A stretch of 60,316 nt of DNA from Fretibacterium sp. OH1220_COT-178 (GTDB lineage: Bacteria; Synergistota; Synergistia; Synergistales; Aminobacteriaceae). A program made the position numbers and the translations under genes. Each line of letters begins with the position of its first letter. Position 1 is the first letter of the stretch. The notes under the pieces were generated by a model. That model was given only the letters and a program-made list of their open reading frames with translations, was not told the DNA's origin and searched no databases. Below, piece by piece: positions 26,018-33,942 of the stretch. Location of the stretch: NCBI RefSeq assembly GCF_003860125.1, contig NZ_RQYL01000020.1, forward strand, positions 1 to 60,316. The letters are read 5' to 3'.

Positions 26018-27014
26018 CGAAAAGGCCGTCATCACGGCACGGGACCTCTGCAAGGACTATGCCTACTACAAAAAGGACGCGGGGTTGAGGGGGAGCATAA
26101 AAAACCTGTTTCACCGCGAGACGCTGTACAGGAGCGCGGTGAAAAATCTCTCCTTCCGGATCGCCAAGGGGACGATAACCGGCCTGATCGGCCTGAATGG
26201 GGCGGGCAAAACCACCACCCTCAAGATGCTCGCCGGCCTGATCATGCCCACGAGAGGGCAGATCGAGGTGCTGGGCTACCGTCCCTTCGACAAGAAGAGG
26301 GATTATCTGCGTCGCATCTCCATGGTCATGGGGAATAGAAGCCAGCTGTGGTGGGACTTGCCGGCCCTGGATTCCTTCGAGCTGAACCGGACGATCTACG
26401 AGGTGAAGGACCAGGACTACAGGAATACCCTGGACGCGATGGCGGAGACACTGGGCGTGGAAGGGCAGCTCGGCGTGCAGGTCAGGCGCCTGTCGCTCGG
26501 AGAGAGAATGAAGATGGAGCTGATAGCCGCACTGATCCACAACCCCGACGTGATCTTCCTCGACGAACCCACCATAGGGCTGGACGTCATCACGCAGTAC
26601 GGTATACGGGAGTTTCTCAAGAGCCATTGCAGGAAATACGGGTCCACCGTCATCCTGACCAGCCACAATTTCAACGACATCGTATCCCTCTGCGACTCTC
26701 TGATCCTGATCGACCACGGGGAGAAGATCTATGCCGACACCTTCGAGAACTTCAAAAGGGATTTTTTGAGCAGAAAGTATTTCATCCTGAAATTGAGGGC
26801 TCCCAATGCGGACGAGCTGATCGAAGCCCTCGGGCGGATGGGGAACTTTCAGGCCGAAAAAATGGAGGACAACGCCATCAGGATTTCCGCGGACTCCGGG
26901 ACCAGCCTGGATATCCTGAAGGGCATCTCCGGCCACTTCATCGAGGAGCTGAACGACATCAACATCGAGAATGTCGGCATGGACGACGTCATCAGGGAGC
27001 TGTACCGGAAATGA
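25998..27014 (+). CDS. ABC-2-type transporter ATP-binding protein
   Basis: 338 residues. Walker A is GLNGAGKTTT (about 71-80), the Q-loop region is MGNRSQLWWDLP, the signature is LSLGERMKME, and Walker B is [12 protein letters not shown], followed by the switch His in LTSHNF. A C-terminal extension of about 80 residues matches those of NatA/CcmA-like ABC-2 ATPases. ATG 25998 lies within the upstream permease gene, and the 3' end overlaps the next permease by 4 bases, showing a tightly coupled operon. Confidence 0.95.
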   Translation: MSVRAASEKAVITARDLCKDYAYYKKDAGLRGSIKNLFHRETLYRSAVKNLSFRIAKGTITGLIGLNGAGKTTTLKMLAGLIMPTRGQIEVLGYRPFDKKRDYLRRISMVMGNRSQLWWDLPALDSFELNRTIYEVKDQDYRNTLDAMAETLGVEGQLGVQVRRLSLGERMKMELIAALIHNPDVIFLDEPTIGLDVITQYGIREFLKSHCRKYGSTVILTSHNFNDIVSLCDSLILIDHGEKIYADTFENFKRDFLSRKYFILKLRAPNADELIEALGRMGNFQAEKMEDNAIRISADSGTSLDILKGISGHFIEELNDINIENVGMDDVIRELYRK

Positions 27015-27820
27015 GCGGAGGGGCCGCCGTGCGGACGTACTGCAGAATATTCAGGACAAGCCTGGCCAGCCAGCTGGAATACCGGGTCAACTTCATATCC
27101 TCCTTCCTGTTCTCCCTGGTGCCGTTCGGGGTCAATACGCTGCTGTGGATCGCCGCGGCGCAGGGCAGCGAGGACATGCCGCTGGGGACGGAGGACATCG
27201 TCACCTATTACTTCGTGACGCTGATCGTGAGCAACGTCACCACGACGGTGTCGGTATTCAGGATCTCGGACGACATACGGCTGGGAGACCTGAACCGCCA
27301 TCTTCTGAAACCATGCAGCTACGCTCTTTACCAGCTGATGCTCGACCTGCCTCAGCGCGTGGTCTTCATCGTCCTGAACGCGGTCCCCCTGACGATCCTC
27401 TACGTTCTCCTGCAAAAACATATCGCGCTGCATCCAACCGGCTCCAACGTCATCGTATTCGCCGCACTTTCGGCGGCAGGCTATCTGATCAACTTTCTGA
27501 TCGATTTCCTGATCGGCCTCTACAGCTTTTATTTCTCCAGGGTCTCCTCCCTCTACACCTCGATAAGGGTCCTCCGGAACATATCGGCAGGGACAATATT
27601 TCCGCTGCTGCTGCTGCCCGACTCGTTTTTCAATCTCCTGAATCTGCTGCCGTTCATACACACGAGCTACATTCCGACGATGTTCCTCTTGGGGCATATC
27701 CCCGCGGAGGCGGCATGCGCAGGCATATTCAAGGCGATCGGATGGGTGTTCCTTCTGTCCGCGGCCTGTGCTCTGCTCTGGAAGAGGGGGATGCGGAGGT
27801 ATTCCGCCTACGGCGGATGA
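27011..27820 (+). CDS. ABC-2-type permease, second subunit
   Basis: 269 residues with about six membrane segments, starting TYCRIFRTSLASQLEYRVNFISSFLF. It shares the paired-permease pattern of the first subunit (short cytoplasmic N-terminus, LKPCSYALYQLMLDLPQR between helices 2 and 3). The start overlaps the ATPase stop (ATGA). With 25229-26017 it should form a heterodimeric channel in the inner membrane. Confidence 0.86.
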   Translation: MSGGAAVRTYCRIFRTSLASQLEYRVNFISSFLFSLVPFGVNTLLWIAAAQGSEDMPLGTEDIVTYYFVTLIVSNVTTTVSVFRISDDIRLGDLNRHLLKPCSYALYQLMLDLPQRVVFIVLNAVPLTILYVLLQKHIALHPTGSNVIVFAALSAAGYLINFLIDFLIGLYSFYFSRVSSLYTSIRVLRNISAGTIFPLLLLPDSFFNLLNLLPFIHTSYIPTMFLLGHIPAEAACAGIFKAIGWVFLLSAACALLWKRGMRRYSAYGG

Positions 27821-27912
27821 ACATGAAATTCCGCCTCAGAAGGCGGATCCCGACAGGAGAGCCGCCCTCCACTCCCCTCATACGGGCCGGCACGCACCCC
27901 ATGAAAAAACGT

Positions 27913-27942
27913 TTGCCATAAGGTCCGCGAATACGGTATACT
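27913..27942 (+). promoter_or_regulatory. Promoter of the YerC/TrpR-like gene
   Basis: TTGCCA (27913-27918), 18 bases, TATACT (27937-27942). The expected start near 27949 leaves a leader of about 50 bases. Confidence 0.6.
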
Positions 27943-27997
27943 GTTGGAAAATTATCATGATATCTTCCAAAACGGACACGCGGAAGGGGTGCACGCC

Positions 27998-28288
27998 ATG
28001 GCGGAAAACTGGAAGGATGCCCTTACGGATAAGCTCTGCGACGCCTTTATGAAGCTCGAGACTCGCCAGGAGGTCTACAACTTTCTGGAGGATGTCGCGA
28101 CGATCGGGGAGATCAAGGCCCTGTCCCAGCGGCTGGAGGTCGCCCGCCTGCTGAGCGAGGCCAGGACCTACCCGCAGATAGCCCAGCAGACCGGGGCGAG
28201 CACGGCGACCATAAGCCGGGTCAAGAAATTTCTGGACTACGGGGCGGGCGGCTACAAGACCGTGCTGGACCGCACCAAAGAGAACTAG
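27998..28288 (+). CDS. YerC/YecD family TrpR-like regulator
   Basis: Small DNA-binding protein of 96 residues. The TrpR-like helix-turn-helix is visible as LEVARLLSEARTYPQIAQQTGASTATISRVKKFL (about 47-80), after LCDAFMKLETRQEVYNFLEDV. ATG 27998 is chosen over an upstream TTG (27944) because GGAAGGGG is at the right distance and the family starts here. The cellular target is not established. A terminator follows directly. Confidence 0.88.
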   Translation: MAENWKDALTDKLCDAFMKLETRQEVYNFLEDVATIGEIKALSQRLEVARLLSEARTYPQIAQQTGASTATISRVKKFLDYGAGGYKTVLDRTKEN

Positions 28289-28303
28289 CGTCTCCCAAGA
28301 ACG

Positions 28304-28345
28304 GCGCGGCAGGGCTCGAAAGCCCCGCCGCGCTCGTTTTTGTTT
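28304..28345 (+). terminator. Rho-independent terminator after the YerC-like gene
   Basis: GC-rich arms of 13 bases (28304-28316 and 28321-28333) with one mismatch around a CGAA tetraloop, then TCGTTTTTGTTT. Confidence 0.88.
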
Positions 28346-28412
28346 CGTTCCGTTCCGCCCCGGCTGGCGGAACACGATCCCGTCCCGTTCCGTTAGACTT
28401 ATCCAAACATGT

Positions 28413-28570
28413 CTATACATGTTCAATGCTAACTTCCTGTTTCATAGAGGCCGGTTTCACCAAAAGCTTGCGCCCTTGGTCAGAGTCTTCCTCTCCACAG
28501 GCCGACACCGTGGAACTCACGGCGTATTCCTGTGGAAACGCGGATACCCACCGTCTACTCCACATTAAGC
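28413..28570 (-). pseudogene. C-terminal remnant of an IS607/IS605-type TnpB
   Basis: A minus-strand frame ends with VSACGEEDSDQG...KLLVKPASMKQEVSIEHV then TAG at 28413-28415. This resembles the extreme C-terminus of TnpB/OrfB proteins, which often end in a VKQE-type tail. All catalytic RuvC and zinc-finger parts are missing. A small palindrome (AACATG...CATGTT) next to the stop may mark the old element end. Confidence 0.5.
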
Positions 28571-28579
28571 TCCTCTTGA

Positions 28580-28789
28580 CTATCCAAGAGCGGCCGCCTT
28601 TCTTTTCATTGGCTTCACCGGTTTGAGATCACTTGTACGTATACCAAATTCCTGATATAAAGGCTCAACTTGTGCCTTTAGATAAGCAATCTCTTCCTCA
28701 GGCGTCATATCTTTGACTTCCTCATAGAGGCGTAAGCGTATCGCATCCAGCTCGTCCTCAAATGTCTCAAACATCTTCTTGCTCATCAT
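28580..28789 (-). CDS. Putative antitoxin partner of the PIN-domain toxin
   Basis: 69 residues, acidic first half (FETFEDELDAIRLRLYEEVKDMTPEEEIAYLK) and a basic tail KPVKPMKRKAAALG. It overlaps the PIN gene by 23 bases and has its own AAGGAGG 6 bases before the ATG. The position downstream of the toxin is the reverse of the usual antitoxin-first order but is common for this PIN subfamily. No DNA-binding fold is obvious, so it may act by direct binding only. Confidence 0.65.
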   Translation of the reverse strand: MMSKKMFETFEDELDAIRLRLYEEVKDMTPEEEIAYLKAQVEPLYQEFGIRTSDLKPVKPMKRKAAALG

Positions 28790-29258
28790 CCAGCACCTCC
28801 TTAGCTGTACAAATTACGACACTATTATACCCTTCTTCATGGTTGACTGCGGCAGTTAAAATCTTAGTTTTGGCACGATTGATGTGCTTGAAATTATAGG
28901 AAACCACGCAATCAAGCCTGTAAATTGATGCGGCTGCGATATGCACCCCATCGAAGCGATAAGCGTTGGGGATAATCCCGTTCTTTATGTAACGCTCTGC
29001 CAAGTGCACAGCATCAAGACCGGGAGCTATAACTCTTATGCCGTATTTCTCGACAAGAGTCAGCATATCACTCCGTTGAGGCTCTGGCGCCCTTTTCAAC
29101 TCCGCCATCACATACTCTGAAGCATACCCCTCATGCAGTCCCGTTCCAATAGCTTCAAACAACTTTACCGTGTCGCAATGTCCTTCTCTGTCGACATCAA
29201 AGTAATAATTGAACACCGTCGTCTCCAAGTACAAGCGTAGCTTCCTGATACCAATCAT
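28767..29258 (-). CDS. PIN-domain toxin (VapC-like ribonuclease)
   Basis: 163 residues with PIN-fold landmarks: LYLETTVFNYYFD at the start, acidic YASEYVMAELKRAPEPQRSDML, then AERYIKNGIIPNAYRFDGVHIAAASIYRLDCVVSYNFKHI, where the FDGVHIAAA and VVSYNFKH motifs carry the conserved Asp and His/Asn. Such proteins cut RNA and are inhibited by a partner protein. Base composition is markedly richer in AT than the flanks. It lies between tnpA and tnpB remnants, which suggests it came as cargo of an IS607-type element. Confidence 0.85.
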   Translation of the reverse strand: MIGIRKLRLYLETTVFNYYFDVDREGHCDTVKLFEAIGTGLHEGYASEYVMAELKRAPEPQRSDMLTLVEKYGIRVIAPGLDAVHLAERYIKNGIIPNAYRFDGVHIAAASIYRLDCVVSYNFKHINRAKTKILTAAVNHEEGYNSVVICTAKEVLDDEQEDV

Positions 29259-29275
29259 CTCCCATATAAAGGGAC

Positions 29276-29600
29276 TTAACCGCTGTTCAGGATAACGACC
29301 TCGACGTTTCTCGCTTCGCAGATGGCAAACACAAGCTCCGCTCCGAAGCGCAAAAGACGATCTTTGTGGGTCACAACCAAGCGCGCGACGCAGCCATCAA
29401 GAACTTCGTTCAGAAGGCGCTTCAGACCTTTTTGTGGTGGTTCGTGCCGCTGCCGAGGTCTGAGATGACCTCAAACATCCAGCCTTGATGTGCGCAATAC
29501 AGTTCCAGGACCTGTTTTTGACGTTCCAAGTCCTCTTTTTGATCGTGGCTGGAAACACGAGCATACGCCAAGGGTTTGCGACAGTCCGTTTTTTGCCGAA
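29276..29600 (-). pseudogene. Truncated, frameshifted IS607-type serine recombinase TnpA
   Basis: Minus-strand translation gives RKPLAYARVSSHDQKEDLER (start of the serine recombinase catalytic domain; the nucleophile Ser is in RVSS), then ELYCAHQGWMFEVISDLGSG. One base appears lost in an A run near 29430, after which the other frame continues GLKRLLNEVLDGCVARLVV, THKDRLLRFGAELVFAICEA and stops at 29276. The MerR-like DNA-binding N-terminus and the C-terminal third are missing. It cannot be functional as it stands. Confidence 0.8.
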
Positions 29601-29613
29601 CCCCCTCGTCCGA

Positions 29614-30537
29614 TCAGTCCCTGAAAAACCGGACGCTCCCTCCCCCGGCATCGACGCGGCAGCGCATCCCCAGAGGAAGCGTCGCCATGGGAAAACCGTG
29701 CCCGGTGCGGATCCCCGCCAGCACGGGCTTGCCGATTCCGGCAAAAAAGTCGCGCATCAGGGCGTTGACGCCATAGTCCGGTTCCGCCGCATTGGTGCAG
29801 TCCGTGAAGTCCCCGATCAGGACGCCCGCGGCGTCCTCGAACTTTCCGGCGAGCCGCAGATGATGGAGCATCCGGGCCACGCGGGGCACGGTCTCGCCCA
29901 CGTCCTCGATCAAGAGGATCCTCCCCCGGGTGTCCGCCGCGTAGGGCGTGCCCAGAAGCGAGGTCAGCAGGGCCAGGTTGCCCCCGACGAGGAGCCCCTC
30001 CGCCGCCCCCCCGCAGAGGGGCTCCGTGGCGCTTCCCTCGGGGTTTCGGAACTCCAGAACCCCGCCGGGCTCCATCGACAGCGCCGCGTCCAGGCTCGTA
30101 CGGGAGAACGCGTCGAAGCCGCGGATCATGTTCGACTTCACCATGGGGCCGTGGAAGGTGATCAGCTCCGCCCTCTGGTTGAACAGCACATGGAAAGGCG
30201 TGATGTCGCTGTACCCCACGAAGATCTTGGGGTTGGCGCGGACCGCCTCCAGGTCGACCCGCTCCAGGACGCGGCACGCGGAGTTTCCGCCCCTGACGCA
30301 GAAGATCGCCCGCACCTCGGGGTCCGAGAAGGCCGCGTTGAGCTCGCGCGCGCGGTCCTCAGGGGCTCCCGCCTCATAACCGTGGAGCGGCGTCGAGACG
30401 AGGCCGCTCATGCGAACCCTGTATCCGCGATCTTCGAAGTGGCGCCGGCACGCCTCGGCGTCCTCCGGGGATATCGGCGAGGAGGGCGCGAGGAGGGCGA
30501 CGGTGTCGCCCTCCCGCAGTCTTTCGGGATAGTTCAT
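29614..30537 (-). CDS. S66-family LD-carboxypeptidase (muramoyltetrapeptide carboxypeptidase)
   Basis: Recycles or trims peptidoglycan tetrapeptides by cutting an L,D bond. 307 residues. It starts with the family's EGDTVALLAPSSPI. The nucleophile is Ser110 in VGYSDIT, the acidic residue is in LLIEDVGE and the histidine in TGHGFPMATLP. The usual RGGYG turn is RGGNSACR here. It is 9 bases downstream of spmB on the same strand. Confidence 0.92.
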   Translation of the reverse strand: MNYPERLREGDTVALLAPSSPISPEDAEACRRHFEDRGYRVRMSGLVSTPLHGYEAGAPEDRARELNAAFSDPEVRAIFCVRGGNSACRVLERVDLEAVRANPKIFVGYSDITPFHVLFNQRAELITFHGPMVKSNMIRGFDAFSRTSLDAALSMEPGGVLEFRNPEGSATEPLCGGAAEGLLVGGNLALLTSLLGTPYAADTRGRILLIEDVGETVPRVARMLHHLRLAGKFEDAAGVLIGDFTDCTNAAEPDYGVNALMRDFFAGIGKPVLAGIRTGHGFPMATLPLGMRCRVDAGGGSVRFFRD

Positions 30538-30546
30538 GCCTTCGAC

Positions 30547-31080
30547 TCAGAAGATCAGATTGGTGATGAAGACGGCGGCCAACATCCCGGCGAGGTCGGC
30601 CAGAAGGCCGCAGGGCAGAGCGTGGCGCGTCCTTCGGATGCTGACGGCCCCGAAGTAGACGGCCAGGACATAGAAGGTCGTGTCCGTCGCGCCCGACATG
30701 ACCGAGGCCATGCGTCCGATCAGGGAGTCCGGACCGTGAACTTTGAACAGCTCGTTCATGATGCCGCTGGCGCCGCCGCCCGACAGCGGGCGCATGATGG
30801 CCATGGGAAGGACCTCCGCCGGCATCCCGATCAGCTCGGTAAGAGGGGCGAGCATCTGAGCGAGGTAGCCCATGGCGCCGGAGGCGCGAAACACGCCGAT
30901 CGCGACGAGCATCGCCACGAGGAAGGGGATGATGCGGACCCCCGTGTAGAACCCCTCCTTGGCCCCCTCGGTGAAGACCTCGTAGACCTTCACTTTCTTC
31001 AAAACTCCATAAGTGCAGATCACCAGGATCATCACCGGAATGGCGTACAGCGAAATCGCATTGATGGAATCGACGAACAT
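30547..31080 (-). CDS. spmB: SpmB-like nucleoside-recognition domain membrane protein
   Basis: 177 residues with about five membrane segments. Family motifs are GAKEGFYTGVRIIPFLVAMLVAIGVFRASGAM and LPMAIMRPLSGGGASGIM, then GATDTTFYVLAVYFGAVSIRRTRHA. In Bacillus the pair SpmA/SpmB affects spore-core dehydration, but the family is widespread in non-spore-formers and is probably a transporter. It lies 15 bases after spmA. Confidence 0.93.
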   Translation of the reverse strand: MFVDSINAISLYAIPVMILVICTYGVLKKVKVYEVFTEGAKEGFYTGVRIIPFLVAMLVAIGVFRASGAMGYLAQMLAPLTELIGMPAEVLPMAIMRPLSGGGASGIMNELFKVHGPDSLIGRMASVMSGATDTTFYVLAVYFGAVSIRRTRHALPCGLLADLAGMLAAVFITNLIF

Positions 31081-31095
31081 GCTCTCTCCCCCTCC

Positions 31096-31737
31096 CTATT
31101 CCGCCGCGGCCCCGGGTCCGAAGGCTTCGGCAAAGGCCTTGTCCGGCTTCGTCGAACGGTAGCGGCGCATGCGGCACATGATCTTGGTGGAGATCACGGC
31201 CACCGTCGTCGAGACGAAGGTCGCGAAGATGGCGGGGCCGATGATCTCGACGGCGTTGGTGGAGCCGGCAGCCACCCGGTAGGCGATGGTCGTCGCGGGT
31301 ATCAGCGTCACCGAAGAGGTGTTGATCGCGAGGAACATGCACATGGAGTCCGTCGCCGTGTCCTCCGTGGTGTTGAGGGTCTGGAGGTCCTGCATCGCCT
31401 TGATGCCCAGAGGCGTTGCGGCATTGCCCAGGCCGAAGACGTTTGCGGCCAGATTCATGAGGATGGAGCCCATGGCGGGGTGATCGGCGGGGACGTCCGG
31501 GAAGAGCCGGACCATCAACGGCTTCAGCGCAAGGGCCAGCTTGCGGACCAGGCCCGAGGCCTCCGCAACCTTCATCATGCCGAGCCACAGGGCCATGACG
31601 CCGATCAACCCCATGGACAGCTCCACCGCCGTTTTGGAGCTCTTGATCGCCGCATCGGTGACGGCCTGGACGTTGCCTGTGGCCATTCCCACCACAATGC
31701 CGATGAACAACAATCCGAACCAGATGATATTGATCAC
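31096..31737 (-). CDS. spmA: SpmA-like nucleoside-recognition domain membrane protein
   Basis: 213 residues with about five membrane segments. GLIGVMALWLGMMKVAEASGLV, GSILMNLAANVFGLGNAATPLGIKAM and INTSSVTLIPATTIAYR are SpmA hallmarks. First gene of spmA-spmB-LD-carboxypeptidase, divergent from the catabolic operon that starts at 32167. The link with a wall carboxypeptidase suggests an envelope role (inference). Confidence 0.93.
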   Translation of the reverse strand: MINIIWFGLLFIGIVVGMATGNVQAVTDAAIKSSKTAVELSMGLIGVMALWLGMMKVAEASGLVRKLALALKPLMVRLFPDVPADHPAMGSILMNLAANVFGLGNAATPLGIKAMQDLQTLNTTEDTATDSMCMFLAINTSSVTLIPATTIAYRVAAGSTNAVEIIGPAIFATFVSTTVAVISTKIMCRMRRYRSTKPDKAFAEAFGPGAAAE

Positions 31738-31903
31738 TCTGCCTGCCTCCTTAAAGGTGATGAATCCTCCCTACGGGATTCCGGAAAATTCTCCCGCTAT
31801 TCTATCATCGACTTGGACGATAGCCCACAATTTCTCCGACCTCCGGACAAAACTCCGCAGGCGATCCGGACAGACAGATGCACAAAAATTCTGTATTCAA
31901 AGC

Positions 31904-31932
31904 TTGACAAACGCATGCGCATGCGATATAAA
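31904..31932 (+). promoter_or_regulatory. Promoter of the large catabolic operon
   Basis: TTGACA (31904-31909), 17 bases, TATAAA (31927-31932). The spacer contains the palindrome GCATGCGCATGC (31914-31925), a second possible regulatory site. The leader to the first gene is about 227 bases; I see no known riboswitch in it. Confidence 0.75.
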
Positions 31933-31970
31933 TCCCATTAAACAATATATCATTCTGTTATTGTTATTTT

Positions 31971-31989
31971 AATTCCGCTAAGTGGAATT
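31971..31989. promoter_or_regulatory. Candidate IclR-type operator
   Basis: Inverted repeat AATTCC (31971-31976) and GGAATT (31984-31989) around 7 bases, with an inner TTCCGC/GTGGAA similarity, about 30 bases after the predicted transcription start. IclR-family sites often have TTCCG/CGGAA arms, and an IclR gene ends the operon. Confidence 0.45.
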
Positions 31990-32166
31990 TTGAGGCCGTC
32001 AGTTCCCGGACAAAAACGTTTCGAGGACCTTGGCAGTTTTCTTTTTGCGACGGATTAGAAAAATACGACGAACGGCCTCGGTCCCCTCCGGCGCGGAAGA
32101 TCGCTTTCAGGATGTCGTCGTCCGCAAAGGGGCCCGACTGCAACCCAATCGCTCGGGAGGTATGAG

Positions 32167-33942
32167 ATGAAGACGGATTTGGTCGCTTTTCAGTTGGTTC
32201 GCTTTCTGGAGACCCGCGGGGTGGAAAAGGTGTTCGGGCTCTGTGGGCACACGGTGATCGCATTGCTCGACGCCTTCAAGGACAGTTCACGCATCGAATA
32301 CATCTCCGTGCGGCATGAGCAGATCGCCGCCCACGCCGCGGACGGCTACGCGCGGGGCAAGGGAAATGGAGTTCCGGGCGTCCTCATGACCCATCTGGGC
32401 CCCGGACTCACCAACGCCACGACCGGAGTCGCGGAGGCGGGCCTGAACTCCATCCCGATGGTCGTCATCGCAGGCGACGTCCCGAGCAGCTATTACGGCC
32501 GTCACCCGCACCAGGAGGTCAACCTCCACGCGGACGCGTCGCAGTTCGAGATCTACCGTCCCTTCGTGAAACGCGCCTGGCGCGTCGATCGGCCCGAACT
32601 GCTCCCCGACATCCTGGACAAGGCCTTCCGCCTTGCCGTCACGGGGCGACCCGGCCCCGTCCTCGTATCCATCCCCATGGACATCCTTTCGATGGAGCTC
32701 GACGTGAAGTTCTTCGAGCGCCGCTACGACAACATTCCCGAACTTCCCAGGCCCGGCATGGATCCGGCAACGGCGGAGCGGATCGCCCGCATGTTGGGCG
32801 ATGCAAGGGCTCCCGTTCTCTACCCCGGAGGAGGCGTCATATCGGCCGGAGCCTCGGCAGCCCTGAAGGCGCTGGCGGAACACCTCGACATCCCCGTCCT
32901 CTACACGCTCATGGGCAAGGGCGCCATCCCCGACGACCATCCGCTGGCCGTGGGCATGACGGGATTCTGGGGAACGGAATTCAACAACGCCATGGCAAGA
33001 AACGCCGACGTCCTGTGCGCGGTCGGCACACGTCTCTCCGAGGCCGACTGCAGCTCCTGGTATCGGGGCGAGACCTTCGACATTCCCCCCACGAAGCTGA
33101 TCCATATCGACATCAATCAGGAGGAGATCGGCCGCAACTTCAAAACCGAAACGGGGGCGGTCTGCGACGCCAAAAAGGCTCTGGAGGCCATTCTGGAGGC
33201 GGCCAGAGGGCTTTATCCCCAGGGAGTCCGGCGCCCCGAGACCGTCAAAAGCATCGCCGAGGCCAAGCGGAACTACCGCGCGACGCTGACCGGGCCGCAA
33301 ACCTCCGGGCAGTTTCCCATGCGTCCCGAACGCATCCTGGCGGACCTCAGGGCGGCGTTGCCCCGGGACGGGTACGTCGTGGCGGACGTGGGGTGGAACA
33401 AGAACGGCGTCGGCCAGCAATTTCCCATCTACGAGCCGGGAACCTTCGTCGCACCCGGAGGGCTCTGCACGATGGGCTACGGCCCCTCGGCAGCCCTCGG
33501 GGTCAAGGTGGCCCGCCCGGACAAAAAGGTCGTGGCGCTGATCGGCGACGGAGGCATGGGTGCCAACGTCTCCCCCCTGGCGACGGCGGCGGAAAAAGAC
33601 ATCGCGGTCGTCTGGGTCGTCATGAACAACTGCGCCTTCGGCACCATCGCCGGCCTGGAGTACCAGCACTACGAACACCACTTCGGAACTCTTTTTACAC
33701 GCGACGGGGAGCCCTATTCCCCCGACTTCGCGGCGATAGCCCGAGCTTACGGCATCGAGGGCATCACCGTGGAGAGCGCCGAAGCCTTCAGGCCCGCCCT
33801 GGAGAAAGCCCTGGCCTCGAACAAGCCCTGCGTCATCGACGTTCGGATGGAGAACGCCCCCGTAATCACGGCGGGTTGCTGGAACATCAACGATATCTAC
33901 GTCAAGCGCGGAGAGTCCAAACCGGGGAGGGTCTGGGAATGA
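32167..33942 (+). CDS. Thiamine-diphosphate-dependent enzyme, acetolactate synthase/CDH-like superfamily
   Basis: 591 residues with the full PYR, central and PP domains. The cofactor-activating Glu51 is in SVRHEQIAAHAADGYAR. The Mg-ThDP motif runs from GDGGMGAN (about 460-467) to MNN (about 486-488). An early GLCGHT replaces the GxPG of true acetolactate synthases, which recalls cyclohexane-1,2-dione hydrolase (recalled similarity, not computed). ThDP enzymes of this fold make or break C-C bonds next to a keto group, including ring opening of cyclic diones. The gene opens an operon with shikimate-type enzymes and overlaps aroD by 4 bases. Confidence 0.85.
   Translation: MKTDLVAFQLVRFLETRGVEKVFGLCGHTVIALLDAFKDSSRIEYISVRHEQIAAHAADGYARGKGNGVPGVLMTHLGPGLTNATTGVAEAGLNSIPMVVIAGDVPSSYYGRHPHQEVNLHADASQFEIYRPFVKRAWRVDRPELLPDILDKAFRLAVTGRPGPVLVSIPMDILSMELDVKFFERRYDNIPELPRPGMDPATAERIARMLGDARAPVLYPGGGVISAGASAALKALAEHLDIPVLYTLMGKGAIPDDHPLAVGMTGFWGTEFNNAMARNADVLCAVGTRLSEADCSSWYRGETFDIPPTKLIHIDINQEEIGRNFKTETGAVCDAKKALEAILEAARGLYPQGVRRPETVKSIAEAKRNYRATLTGPQTSGQFPMRPERILADLRAALPRDGYVVADVGWNKNGVGQQFPIYEPGTFVAPGGLCTMGYGPSAALGVKVARPDKKVVALIGDGGMGANVSPLATAAEKDIAVVWVVMNNCAFGTIAGLEYQHYEHHFGTLFTRDGEPYSPDFAAIARAYGIEGITVESAEAFRPALEKALASNKPCVIDVRMENAPVITAGCWNINDIYVKRGESKPGRVWE

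Noticed and set aside
31940-32166. Long leader of the catabolic operon checked for a TPP or other riboswitch, given the ThDP enzyme
   Set aside because: The conserved CTGAGA and paired elements of the TPP riboswitch are absent and no other known core was seen.
32167-33942. ThDP enzyme considered as biosynthetic acetolactate synthase (ilvB)
   Set aside because: No ilvN or ilvC neighbour, an altered early motif and a catabolic, IclR-linked setting.
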